From contig CAKVJE010000024.1 in the NCBI GenBank assembly GCA_934754735.1, forward strand, positions 1-19,261: 19,261 nt of DNA, in the 5' to 3' direction. This DNA comes from an uncultured Candidatus Melainabacteria bacterium. GTDB lineage: Bacteria > Cyanobacteriota > Vampirovibrionia > Gastranaerophilales > Gastranaerophilaceae. The notes beneath the pieces are model-generated. The model did no database searches. It worked only from the letters and a program-made list of their open reading frames with translations, and was not told the origin of the DNA. Position 1 is the stretch's first letter. Every line of letters begins with the position of its first letter. Shown in pieces: positions 1 through 6,473 of this stretch. A program made the position numbers and the translations under genes.

Positions 1-227
1 TCTTGCTCAGGTTGAGTTTTTATATACGCAGCCCACATAAGACATCCAACGTAAAATCCTAAATTATTATTAAACATATCAAGCATTTTTTTGTAATATT
101 GTTTAAACTTCATTTTCTTTTGTGAAAGATTTTTGAAACGATTGATATCCATATATAAATATTCAACAGTTCCTCTAAAAGCTAATATGTAGGGTGCAAA
201 ACCCGGATCAAATTCTAAACCTGACAT
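1..227 (-). CDS. Partial hypothetical protein, C-terminus outside window
   Basis: An open frame runs from an ATG at 227 (read leftwards) off the left edge, giving 75 codons that begin MSGLEFDPGFAPYILAF. A good Shine-Dalgarno (AAGGAGA, on the minus strand at about 231-237) sits 4-5 nt before the ATG, which supports both the gene and its start. I do not recognise the family. The visible part is rich in aromatic and basic residues and has no signal peptide. It follows four glycosyltransferase genes on the same strand, about 250 nt downstream of the GT8 gene, so it may belong to the surface-glycan cluster. A large palindromic repeat lies in the gap before it. Confidence 0.6.
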   Translation of the reverse strand, partial: MSGLEFDPGFAPYILAFRGTVEYLYMDINRFKNLSQKKMKFKQYYKKMLDMFNNNLGFYVGCLMWAAYIKTQPEQ

Positions 228-475
228 GATTCTCCTTAATTTATTGCAATTCCCCCGCCCCTTGCGGGAGGGGTATAGACTCTCTTTAATACTTTGCTCT
301 CTCCCACAGCATCCATTTAGTGGGAGAGATGTCTCCTGTGGAGACAGAGAGGGAAGGGGGTGGGGATTGTTCCTCAAAATGGCTTCCATCTTTTTACAGA
401 AAAGCTAAAATGATGGTTCAATCCGCAACCTTATTAACCATTCTAATTTAACAACTCTTTTAAGTCAATTTTGCG
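228..475. other. Intergenic region containing repeat copy A
   Basis: This gap separates the GT8 stop from the next minus-strand gene. Besides the 114-bp repeat it holds a weak inverted repeat (ATGGTT at 413-418, AACCAT at 436-441). On the minus strand a short T-rich stretch follows it, a poor terminator candidate for the glycosyltransferase operon. I see no RNA gene and no convincing promoter. Confidence 0.4.
252..365. repeat. 114-bp palindromic repeat, copy A (intergenic)
   Basis: This C/G-rich block stands out sharply from the AT-rich surroundings. It is nearly identical (about four substitutions) to 2128-2241. The ends are imperfect inverted repeats (CCCCCGCCCCTT against AAGGGGGTGGGG). 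Inside are two perfect hairpins: TCTCTCCCAC paired with GTGGGAGAGA around a 12-nt loop, and TGTCTCC-TGT-GGAGACA. The left end itself folds as a third hairpin. This copy lies between the GT8 gene and the partial gene at the window edge. The architecture fits a non-autonomous, MITE- or REP-like mobile palindrome. No transposase is present in the window. Confidence 0.85.
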
Positions 476-1408
476 CTATTTAATTCTAAATTTAAGTCCC
501 AAAATTCTTAAAATCTTTTTCTTCGTTTTTCCTTCGTATTCATTTTTTATAGAAAAAATTTGTCTTAAAAAAGGCTCATTATTAGAAGGCTCTTTCGATG
601 CCATATAATCTCTTAATAATTCATCGTAAATCTTTGTTTTTTTGGCAACTTCCCACCATTCATCTTTGAATTTATTACCACAACCTTTAAATGCAGGCTT
701 TAAACCTGTGAGGTGAGCGATTACAGGATTTTCTTTTGCTTTTAAATATTCGGTTTCTTCTTCACCTTCAAATTCATAATATCCGCCTCTCCACCAAGTA
801 TCCATCAGATTGTATTTTGGGGAAACTACAACTTTATGTTCGTCAACAACTTTGTTTATTGAATCCTGATCGCAGAACTCAATAATCTTCGCGTTATTTT
901 TTGCAAAATCGACAACCTTATCAAAAAAATGTTCTTTTCTGCAATAATCACAATTAAACAACAGCATGCCTGAATTTACGTACACTCCGCTTTTCATATC
1001 AAGCCTTTTAACGTATTTTGAAACGCCCCAAACATCTTTAACTCCGGCAAGATATTTATTCGTCAAGTCTAATGAAAATAATTCGTCCAAATTCCCGCGA
1101 ATAAGTGTATCGCAATCGAGATAAAGAACTTTATCCAAATCCTTGCATAAATCAGGTAGTTTTATTCTAAACCAAGCTTGCACAGTAACCCATTTTGAAA
1201 GAGTTAAATCCGCAAATTGATTTTCATCCATTTTTATAAGCCTTAAACTTCCACCAACTGCACCCAACTTTTGCATGCTTTCAGCAGAAAGTTTTGAATA
1301 CATAATTATAAATTCAACCTGCTTATTATGTTCCAATGCGCTTTTCATTGAAACAACTGTTTGATTAACGTATTTATCATCAGGTGCATAAGCTATACTA
1401 ATCTTCAT
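476..1408 (-). CDS. GT8-family glycosyltransferase (LgtC/GspA-like)
   Basis: This 310-aa protein matches the GT8 retaining glycosyltransferase pattern: a GT-A Rossmann start (ISIAYAPDDKYV, residues 3-14), the metal-binding DXD in YLDCDTL (D98, D100), YVNSGMLLFN (143-152), DQDSIN (180-185), and the C-terminal H232-x2-G-x-K237-P motif that closes the nucleotide-sugar pocket. Enzymes of this type add a hexose from a UDP-sugar to a growing LPS, capsule or glycoprotein chain at the cytoplasmic membrane; the exact sugar cannot be read from sequence. The basic C-terminus (KTKKKILRILGLKFRIK) may help membrane contact. Its ATG overlaps the preceding stop codon as TAATG, and an AGGAG lies 8 nt upstream inside that gene, so translation is probably coupled. 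Confidence 0.9.
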   Translation of the reverse strand: MKISIAYAPDDKYVNQTVVSMKSALEHNKQVEFIIMYSKLSAESMQKLGAVGGSLRLIKMDENQFADLTLSKWVTVQAWFRIKLPDLCKDLDKVLYLDCDTLIRGNLDELFSLDLTNKYLAGVKDVWGVSKYVKRLDMKSGVYVNSGMLLFNCDYCRKEHFFDKVVDFAKNNAKIIEFCDQDSINKVVDEHKVVVSPKYNLMDTWWRGGYYEFEGEEETEYLKAKENPVIAHLTGLKPAFKGCGNKFKDEWWEVAKKTKIYDELLRDYMASKEPSNNEPFLRQIFSIKNEYEGKTKKKILRILGLKFRIK

Positions 1409-2403
1409 TATTTAAACTCCTCTAAAATATGTTCGAAGAATGTTCCTTCTATCTTTATTTCTTTCTTTTTAGTTAAAACTGATTGTTTATGAGTCAATTT
1501 GTGAACACCGCTAATTTTTTTAAGTTGTTTCCATCTATCTTCATTAAACTTATTTAATAATTCACTTTGCATTTGTTGAACAGATAAAAAATTAAAAAAT
1601 GGAATTTTTGAAAAAATTTCTTTATTTTTTTGTGTAACCATAGTAAAAGCGTGCAAAAAAGTAAAATAATTTACTAAAAAGCGATTTTCTTTCCAATAAG
1701 CTTCCATTGCTTTTAAGGTTTGCACAAGAATCGGATTATTAGGTTTTGCAACAATAAAATAGCTTGCCATATTTAACCCATCCAAATCAATTTTTAAATC
1801 ATTTTGAAAAACAAATAATTCTGCATTAGTAATATATTCAGGCAATTCTTCCGTTAAAAGAACGGTTGCATCCATCCAAATTCCGCCATGTTGAATCAAA
1901 AGGCAAGTTCTTAAAATATCTGAAAAAAATGCTGTTTTAATTAAACCTTTTTCTCGCATTCGCCAAAAAATTTCAGGAATATTTACGTAATCTTTTACAT
2001 TATTGGGATTCAAAATAATTCTTTTTCTATCGCCTTTAAATTTATCAACACTGTTAAGGCAAGCTTGCACAAGCGGCGGAACTGAGCCATCTTTACTTTC
2101 CCAGTATTGCCAAATAATAGGCTTATCCCCCCGTCCCTTGAGGGAGGGGTATAGACTCTCATTAATACTTTGCTCTCTCCCACAACATCCATTTAGTGGG
2201 AGAGATGTCTCCTGTGGAGACAGAGAGGGAAGGGGGTGGGGTGTATCAATATAATTACAACCCTTCACGACATACTTTCTTAAATAAAACTTCGCCCAAT
2301 TACCCTTCAAAATTCTTCTGATTTTTCTATCAAACACAAAAATTTCAAGACAAATTTTTACAATCGAATTTATAATTTGCCAAAACAAAGATTTTATTAA
2401 CAT
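1408..2403 (-). CDS. Capsular polysaccharide synthesis-type (GT32-like) glycosyltransferase with in-frame repeat insertion
   Basis: The 331-aa product shows the Caps_synth/GT32 signature: IIWQYWESKDGSVPPLVQACLNS (about residues 96-118), SDILRTCLLIQHGG (161-174) and GGIWMDATVLL (173-183), where D178 sits in the expected nucleotide-sugar/metal site. Such enzymes transfer a sugar during surface polysaccharide assembly. The start is supported by AGAGGA 6-7 nt before the ATG, within the 3' end of the preceding gene (7-nt overlap). Residues 54-93 are encoded by palindromic repeat copy B. They are rich in Pro, Ser and Leu and contain CC and GRG, unlike the rest of the protein. They fall between the N-terminal hydrophobic/basic segment and the catalytic domain, so the reading frame and catalytic motifs survive the insertion. 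Confidence 0.85.
   Translation of the reverse strand: MLIKSLFWQIINSIVKICLEIFVFDRKIRRILKGNWAKFYLRKYVVKGCNYIDTPHPLPSLSPQETSLPLNGCCGREQSINESLYPSLKGRGDKPIIWQYWESKDGSVPPLVQACLNSVDKFKGDRKRIILNPNNVKDYVNIPEIFWRMREKGLIKTAFFSDILRTCLLIQHGGIWMDATVLLTEELPEYITNAELFVFQNDLKIDLDGLNMASYFIVAKPNNPILVQTLKAMEAYWKENRFLVNYFTFLHAFTMVTQKNKEIFSKIPFFNFLSVQQMQSELLNKFNEDRWKQLKKISGVHKLTHKQSVLTKKKEIKIEGTFFEHILEEFK
2127..2241. repeat. Palindromic repeat, copy B, in frame inside a glycosyltransferase gene
   Basis: This is the same 114-bp element as 252-365, with the same outer inverted ends and inner hairpins. It lies within the coding region of the GT32-like gene and encodes residues 54-93 on the minus strand with no stop codon. 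The few differences from copy A are single substitutions, so one or both copies are recent. Confidence 0.88.
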
Positions 2404-3410
2404 TCTGCTTCCTCTTTCTCAAGAATTTCAAGCAATTGCGGATACTTGTTCAACATAATTTCGTACGCTTCATCCAAAGACATTCCAACGCCTTTTTTAT
2501 TGATTTTACAAAGCCCGTATTGTTGCGAATTTTCAACATAATTAATTGATTCAGAATATCCTTTGACCAATCTGGTTTTATATCCGTTCAATGTTGCCAT
2601 CGCCCAAAGCCAAATATCGTCATGTGTCGGAATCAATTCCTTAATTAAACTTTCATTACACACATCTTTGTAAAAACAATTTGGCGGGTACAAAACTGCG
2701 CCATAGCCTGTAAGTCTGTTATGAAAGCTTGCAACACCTTTATGTTTGTCTAAATATAATTCACGCGTTTTTTCCCACTTAATAACTTTTTTCTGTGTTT
2801 GAGCGTCGCAAGCATATTCCCCCGCCCCTTGAGGGAGGGGGGTAGGGGGTGGGGTTTGAGCCTCCTCTTCCACCACCTTCAACCAATCGCACCTGTGCGC
2901 ATGCACCTCATTCTTATGTTCCAAATATGATTTATACAAACTCTCAACCGTATCAAACGCATAATAAATATCATCATCTGTTGTAATAATAACCGCGTTC
3001 GGATATTTTTTTAATGTTGGAATAATTTTTTTATACGAACGAATATCTTTATACCAATCAATCGTCAAGCCGTATTGCTTCAAATTCAACAACTCTTGCG
3101 GTAAATCTTTTTCACCATTCGGAAATTGTTCCGGCGCAAGCCAAAGAATGACCGCATCAGGTTTAAGCGTTTGAGTAAGAAGTGTTTTAATAGTTTTAAC
3201 TACAATATTAATTCGCGCCGGAAAACTGGTCAGAGAAACAATTATTTTTTCTCTCTCGCCCATAGTGGGAGAGGGTTGGGGTGAGGGGGTTGTTATGCCG
3301 CACTCTACAACCTCCGGACACTTATACTTAAAACTATGCTTGACTCTTATCAGTAATCCGAAAAGATTAATAACTATATGTCCGTCAAAGTATTGTACGA
3401 GCTTCATCAT
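2397..3410 (-). CDS. GT-A-type glycosyltransferase with two in-frame repeat insertions
   Basis: The 337-aa protein carries IVSLTSFPARI (57-67), a typical opening of a bacterial polysaccharide glycosyltransferase family with a GT-A-like fold, then a DDD metal/nucleotide motif (TTDDDIYY, D145-D147), GYGAVLYPP (235-243) and HDDIW (263-267), where the acidic pair may include the catalytic base. Two segments are foreign: residues 41-54 (TPSPQPSPTMGERE) and about 186-198 (TPPPTPLPQGAGE), both encoded by C/G-rich palindromic repeats. The start overlaps the upstream GT9 gene by 26 nt but is supported by AAGGA just before the tandem ATGATG, so M1 or M2 may be used. Substrate unknown; a role in LPS or capsule assembly follows from the operon. 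Confidence 0.8.
   Translation of the reverse strand: MMKLVQYFDGHIVINLFGLLIRVKHSFKYKCPEVVECGITTPSPQPSPTMGEREKIIVSLTSFPARINIVVKTIKTLLTQTLKPDAVILWLAPEQFPNGEKDLPQELLNLKQYGLTIDWYKDIRSYKKIIPTLKKYPNAVIITTDDDIYYAFDTVESLYKSYLEHKNEVHAHRCDWLKVVEEEAQTPPPTPLPQGAGEYACDAQTQKKVIKWEKTRELYLDKHKGVASFHNRLTGYGAVLYPPNCFYKDVCNESLIKELIPTHDDIWLWAMATLNGYKTRLVKGYSESINYVENSQQYGLCKINKKGVGMSLDEAYEIMLNKYPQLLEILEKEEAEC
2819..2854. repeat. Short palindromic repeat, copy C, in frame
   Basis: This 36-bp C/G-rich block looks like the left end (CCCCCGCCCCTTGAGGGAGGGG region) of the 114-bp element joined directly to its right end (AGGGGGTGGGG), with all internal hairpins missing. Its length is a multiple of three. It encodes about 12 residues, the TPPPTPLPQGAG segment, in the GT-A-type glycosyltransferase. 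Confidence 0.75.
3251..3290. repeat. Related palindromic repeat, copy D, in frame
   Basis: CTCTC(G)CCCA-TAG-TGGGAGAG forms a hairpin, followed by GGGTTGGGGTGAGGGGG. It shares the inner-hairpin arms and the G-rich tail with the longer element, but the arrangement is different. It encodes residues 41-54 (TPSPQPSPTMGERE) of the glycosyltransferase. Pro-Ser-Pro segments ending in GER or GEG are often produced by C/G-rich intragenic repeats in other Gram-negative genomes. Confidence 0.7.
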
Positions 3411-4338
3411 TCAATTCCTTAAAAGCATTCATAATTTCATTCGGAGTCACATTTTCACCAACAAGTGTGCGACAAGGATAAAGCGTTTCATCAGACGCCC
3501 ACATATCATCACATCCGGCATAAAAAACTTCTACGACAGGAACATTTAAAGCATTTGCAAAATGCAAAGTACCTGTATCCACAGTAATACAACGATTACA
3601 AATTTTTAAAATATTAGCGAATTCAGAAAATGTTGTACAATCAATTAAGTCAACATAATTAAAATATCCTGATTTTTTTAGCCCTAAATTAAAATCCTCA
3701 GCTGTTTTACCCGCGCCCGTTAAAAGCGGTGTAAACTCTTCTTCATTAAGTTTTTTCATTAACTCAATACAATCAGCAACCTTCATATCTTTTTTATAAA
3801 AATTACTTGTCGTACAAACTACAACAGGATTTTTAAGAGTTTTTACCATGTTAACCACAGGCGTATTGGTTTCGGGTGGACAATATTTTATTGGAAGATT
3901 TTTATGCTCACCAATTAAAGGATCGATTAAACCGCCCCATTTATCTTTCATGTGAACAAATTCTTTTAATTCAAACTGTTCTTTTGTGTTCCAAAGCTTG
4001 CATTTGTTGTGTGAAATTATATGCTTTGCACCTAAAAGTCTTGAGATAAGCAAATTTCTTTCATTTGCATAAGTAACAAACGAAGCGAATGGCTTTTTGT
4101 ATGGAAATCTTTTCACAAAATTTAAAATCCCTTTCAAAGATTTATCTTTTTTCTTGTCAAAAGCTACTACTTCGTCAACTCCATCTTGATATTTTGCAAC
4201 ATCAACAAACGGAGTATTACAAATAAAAACAACTTTTGAATCAGGATAATAGGTTTTGATATTTTGTACAAGAGTATTTGTTACAAGCATATCTCCGATA
4301 AAAGCTGTGTTAAAAATTAAAAATACTTTCTTTTCCAT
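3385..4338 (-). CDS. GT9-family glycosyltransferase (ADP-heptose:LPS heptosyltransferase-like)
   Basis: The 317-aa protein has the GT9 (GT-B fold) hallmarks: an N-terminal FIGDMLVTNTLVQNIK (13-28) with the G-D acceptor-side motif, the second Rossmann domain starting near PVVVCTTSNFYKKDMK, and the nucleotide-sugar site DTGTLHFANALNVPVVEVF beginning at D254. GT9 enzymes add heptose from ADP-heptose to the LPS inner core on the cytoplasmic face; other sugars are possible within the family. It is the first gene of the glycosyltransferase operon. There is no Shine-Dalgarno before the ATG. Instead an extended -10 box ends 6 nt upstream, so translation is probably leaderless. Confidence 0.85.
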   Translation of the reverse strand: MEKKVFLIFNTAFIGDMLVTNTLVQNIKTYYPDSKVVFICNTPFVDVAKYQDGVDEVVAFDKKKDKSLKGILNFVKRFPYKKPFASFVTYANERNLLISRLLGAKHIISHNKCKLWNTKEQFELKEFVHMKDKWGGLIDPLIGEHKNLPIKYCPPETNTPVVNMVKTLKNPVVVCTTSNFYKKDMKVADCIELMKKLNEEEFTPLLTGAGKTAEDFNLGLKKSGYFNYVDLIDCTTFSEFANILKICNRCITVDTGTLHFANALNVPVVEVFYAGCDDMWASDETLYPCRTLVGENVTPNEIMNAFKELNDEARTIL

Positions 4339-4344
4339 AGATAA

Positions 4345-4355
4345 ATTTTAGCACA
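4345..4355 (-). promoter_or_regulatory. Extended -10 promoter of the glycosyltransferase operon
   Basis: Read on the minus strand the sequence is TGTGCTAAAAT, with TGC directly before the -10 hexamer TAAAAT (4350 to 4345). Only 6 nt separate it from the GT9 ATG, so the start site should fall on or next to the A of the ATG. The same 11-mer with the same 6-nt gap precedes rpe. Confidence 0.6.
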
Positions 4356-4411
4356 AAATGATTTATCAGAAGATAATAGCAAAAAAAATTTTTAGAAGTT
4401 TTTAAGATATT

Positions 4412-5044
4412 ATGATAGTAAAATTTTATTATGGTACAAACGGAACTCAATTTCCGATCAGTTATAACAAAAATTCATCAGTGTGTTTTAAAAGAAACAT
4501 TCCTAATGCAATTACACATACTAACATCGGAAGTTGTTTAGAAGGCTATATTGGAAAAGTTGCAGTGCGCAAGGGCAAGGAAAATGTAACTTTAAATGTA
4601 TTTAAACGTTATAAAGAAAATGCAATTGAAAATTATACTATTCAAAATGATTTAGGCGATATTATTGGCTCAATAGATGTTTCAATTAGAAAATACCAAC
4701 AAACACCTTGGGATAAAACAGATCCAAGTCATGTTTTTGTTGATGAATTGAGAAATTTTTCTAATCCAAATACGCCATATTATAAAAAAGGTTTAGATTA
4801 TTATAAAGATATTGGAACACGTTTACTGCAAATAGCTCAAAGACGTAGTGATGAAGCGCAATGTCAAGGTAACATAAAATTAATATCAAAAAACGAATCG
4901 TTAAATTGGTATAAAAATATTATTGGTATGCGTCAAGAATTTCCTCCGATATCAGGTTTGAAATTTAACATTCATAATCCAAATCAACTCTATTTACCTC
5001 CTGAAAACAAAGAACCTCTTTCAAGACTTCAAGGTGGTTTGTAA
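4412..5044 (+). CDS. GNAT-like N-acetyltransferase-related protein
   Basis: This 210-aa protein shows an acetyltransferase-like C-terminal half. KGLDYYKDIGTRLLQIAQRRS (126-146) resembles the acetyl-CoA pyrophosphate loop and helix of GNAT motif A, though the usual Q/RxxGxG/A is reduced to KDIGTR. WYKNIIGM (166-173) resembles the conserved Tyr/Gly C-terminal element, and IKLISKNESLNWY matches the strand-helix before it. The N-terminal half is not recognised. There is no signal peptide. The start lacks a clear Shine-Dalgarno (AGAAG is 13 nt away), so it is moderately uncertain. It faces rpe tail to tail with 14 nt between stops. Function unknown; GNAT assignment is an inference from motif shape. 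Confidence 0.6.
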   Translation: MIVKFYYGTNGTQFPISYNKNSSVCFKRNIPNAITHTNIGSCLEGYIGKVAVRKGKENVTLNVFKRYKENAIENYTIQNDLGDIIGSIDVSIRKYQQTPWDKTDPSHVFVDELRNFSNPNTPYYKKGLDYYKDIGTRLLQIAQRRSDEAQCQGNIKLISKNESLNWYKNIIGMRQEFPPISGLKFNIHNPNQLYLPPENKEPLSRLQGGL

Positions 5045-5058
5045 TTTTTACAATTCAT

Positions 5059-5706
5059 TTAAAGCAAACTATCTATTGCTTTTTTGTAATCATTATTTCC
5101 ATAAATATAACTTCCGGCAACAAGTGAATTTGCGCCCAATGATGTACAAATTTTTGAAGTCAAATTGTTAATACCACCATCAACTTGAATGATAAGATTA
5201 TTAGGAGCTTTATCTCTTATAAAAGGAATTTTCATTGCGCAATCGTGCATAAATTCTTGACCGCCAAACCCAGGTTCTACTGTCATTACTAAAAGCAAGT
5301 CAATCTTAGATAAAAATTCAAAAATCTCTTTTGCTTCAGTTTTAGGTTTGATTGAAAGTCCTACTTTTACATTAAAACTTTTTATCAAATCAATTACTTC
5401 ATTAACTTGATTAGAATTTTTACAAGCTTCATAATGAAATGTTAATATATCAGAACCTGCTTTTGCAAATGGTTCAATATACTTTTCAGGGTTCTCTATC
5501 ATCAAATGCGTATCAAGAATTAAATCAGTTGATTTTCTTAAAGATTTTACAACCGGAACACCTATTGAAATATTTGGCACAAAATGCCCATCCATAACAT
5601 CAACGTGAAGCCATTTAGCACCGGCATCTTTTACAGCTTGAACTTCTTCGCCTAATCTGGCAAAATCTGCAGATAATATTGAAGGTGAAATTATTGTTTT
5701 TCCCAT
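5059..5706 (-). CDS. rpe: Ribulose-phosphate 3-epimerase
   Basis: The 215-aa protein is a full-length TIM-barrel epimerase that interconverts ribulose 5-phosphate and xylulose 5-phosphate in the pentose phosphate pathway (cytoplasm). Diagnostic segments are ISPSILSADF (6-15), HVDVMDGHFVPN (34-45), LDTHLMI (64-70), VMTVEPGFGGQEF (140-152) and VDGGIN (175-180). The metal ligands H34, D36, H67 and catalytic D176 are present, as is the phosphate-binding GG/AGSYI end. There is no Shine-Dalgarno; an extended -10 box lies 6 nt upstream of the ATG, consistent with a leaderless mRNA. A single-gene transcription unit is likely. Confidence 0.96.
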   Translation of the reverse strand: MGKTIISPSILSADFARLGEEVQAVKDAGAKWLHVDVMDGHFVPNISIGVPVVKSLRKSTDLILDTHLMIENPEKYIEPFAKAGSDILTFHYEACKNSNQVNEVIDLIKSFNVKVGLSIKPKTEAKEIFEFLSKIDLLLVMTVEPGFGGQEFMHDCAMKIPFIRDKAPNNLIIQVDGGINNLTSKICTSLGANSLVAGSYIYGNNDYKKAIDSLL

Positions 5707-5712
5707 AGTTTA

Positions 5713-5723
5713 ATTTTAGCACA
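5713..5723 (-). promoter_or_regulatory. Extended -10 promoter of rpe
   Basis: On the minus strand this reads TGTGCTAAAAT, identical to the element before the GT9 gene and at the same 6-nt distance from the ATG. The transcription start is predicted at the start codon itself. Confidence 0.6.
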
Positions 5724-5780
5724 GACATTTCATCATTTCTTACAAATGTTTTTTGTTAAGCGCTTGCTTATCCCCTAATA

Positions 5781-5804
5781 AAAAAAGATCTCCGAAGAAG
5801 TCTT
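5781..5804 (-). terminator. Stand-alone terminator-like hairpin, orphan copy
   Basis: On the minus strand AAAAGA...TCTTTT encloses a UUCG loop, followed by seven T residues. One C-A mismatch interrupts the stem. The sequence differs by a single base from the hairpins at 6921-6944 and 7101-7124. No minus-strand gene upstream of it needs a terminator, so it may be the remnant of a lost tRNA or repeat copy. Confidence 0.55.
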
Positions 5805-5978
5805 TTAAATTATCTACAATTTATAAAAAAGAGTCATATCAAGGCTTTTGATAAAATATTATAGTACAGACTCAAAATTATCATGGATAGTAGTGAGCTA
5901 TAAAAGGTTAATATTATTAGAATTTGTTATCACATCCATTCCTTTTAAAAATATAATAATCGAAAAAAATAAAATCTC

Positions 5979-6007
5979 TTGACAAAAGTTAGATATCTAA
6001 CTATAAT
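5979..6007 (+). promoter_or_regulatory. marR promoter: TTGACA-17-TATAAT
   Basis: A consensus sigma-70-type promoter has -35 TTGACA at 5979-5984, a 17-bp spacer, and -10 TATAAT at 6002-6007. The predicted start site (6013-6015) is 1-3 nt before the marR ATG, and there is no Shine-Dalgarno, so the transcript should be leaderless or nearly so. Confidence 0.85.
5988..6001. promoter_or_regulatory. MarR operator 1, in the promoter spacer
   Basis: GTTAGATATCTAAC is a perfect 14-bp palindrome filling the spacer between -35 and -10. A dimer bound here would block RNA polymerase, so autorepression is expected. A near-identical site occurs at 6444-6457. Confidence 0.8.
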
Positions 6008-6015
6008 ATAATTAT

Positions 6016-6426
6016 ATGAAAGAAATGCTATCATTAGTATCGAAAATCCATGAAAAAGGCAATCGTTTTATTATAGAAGAATTAAAAAATAACGGTGCAG
6101 AAGGACTTGCACCAAGCCACGGTGATATTCTTGTTTGTCTTTACAAAAACGGTAAAATGACAATGAAAGATATTGCAAATTGCATTCATAGAACAAAACC
6201 AACGGTTACGGTTTTGGTTGATAAACTAGAAAAATTAGGATATTTAAAAAGAGAAGCTTCTGATGAAGATAGTCGCTCTACAAATATAGTATTAACGCAA
6301 AAAGGCGAGGATTTTAAAGTAACTTTTGAAAAAATTTCGAAAGAATTGAATGAAATGTTATACAAAAATTTATCTCCAGAAGAGTCGGAGTTAATAGAAG
6401 AACTTTTAAGAAAAGTAATTAAATAA
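6016..6426 (+). CDS. MarR-family transcriptional regulator
   Basis: The 136-aa protein has the MarR winged-helix layout: an N-terminal dimerisation helix, then MKDIANCIHRTKPTVTVLVDKLEKLGYLKRE (about 51-81) as helix-turn-helix plus recognition helix, the wing with DEDSRSTNIVLTQKGE (83-98; the D-x-R-S wing signature), and a C-terminal dimerisation helix (LSPEESELIEELLRK). Such dimers repress nearby genes and release DNA on ligand binding or oxidation. One cysteine (C46) lies before the HTH and C56 lies in it, leaving redox sensing possible but unproven. The operators at 5988-6001 and 6444-6457 support control of itself and of the cupin gene 47 nt downstream. Confidence 0.92.
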   Translation: MKEMLSLVSKIHEKGNRFIIEELKNNGAEGLAPSHGDILVCLYKNGKMTMKDIANCIHRTKPTVTVLVDKLEKLGYLKREASDEDSRSTNIVLTQKGEDFKVTFEKISKELNEMLYKNLSPEESELIEELLRKVIK

Positions 6427-6443
6427 AATTTTTTACAGTAATA

Positions 6444-6457
6444 GTTAGACATCTAAC
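6444..6457. promoter_or_regulatory. MarR operator 2, ahead of the cupin gene
   Basis: GTTAGACATCTAAC matches operator 1 at 13 of 14 positions. It lies in the marR-cupin gap, 1 nt before the strong ribosome-binding site AAAGGAG (6459-6465). Binding here could act as a transcription roadblock or repress an internal promoter; I see no consensus promoter right at the site. Confidence 0.7.
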
Positions 6458-6473
6458 GAAAGGAGAAAACATT

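Larger units (their letters stand above)
5707..6015. other. Intergenic region between rpe and marR
   Basis: Besides the two outward promoters, this gap holds a small palindrome (TAAGC-GCTT-GCTTA near 5757-5770) and, at 5781-5804, a lone copy of the hairpin that also ends the tandem repeats at 6921 and 7101. No gene is visible between that hairpin and marR. Confidence 0.5.

Noticed and set aside
226..408. A 60-codon plus-strand frame across the repeat in the 228-475 gap
   Set aside because: Its body is the palindromic repeat read on the other strand; the same peptide recurs at 2003-2254 because of the second repeat copy, and there is no ribosome-binding site.
249..3290. The C/G-rich repeats as a CRISPR array
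   Set aside because: The copies are widely separated, differ in length and are not spaced by uniform unique spacers; no cas genes are present.
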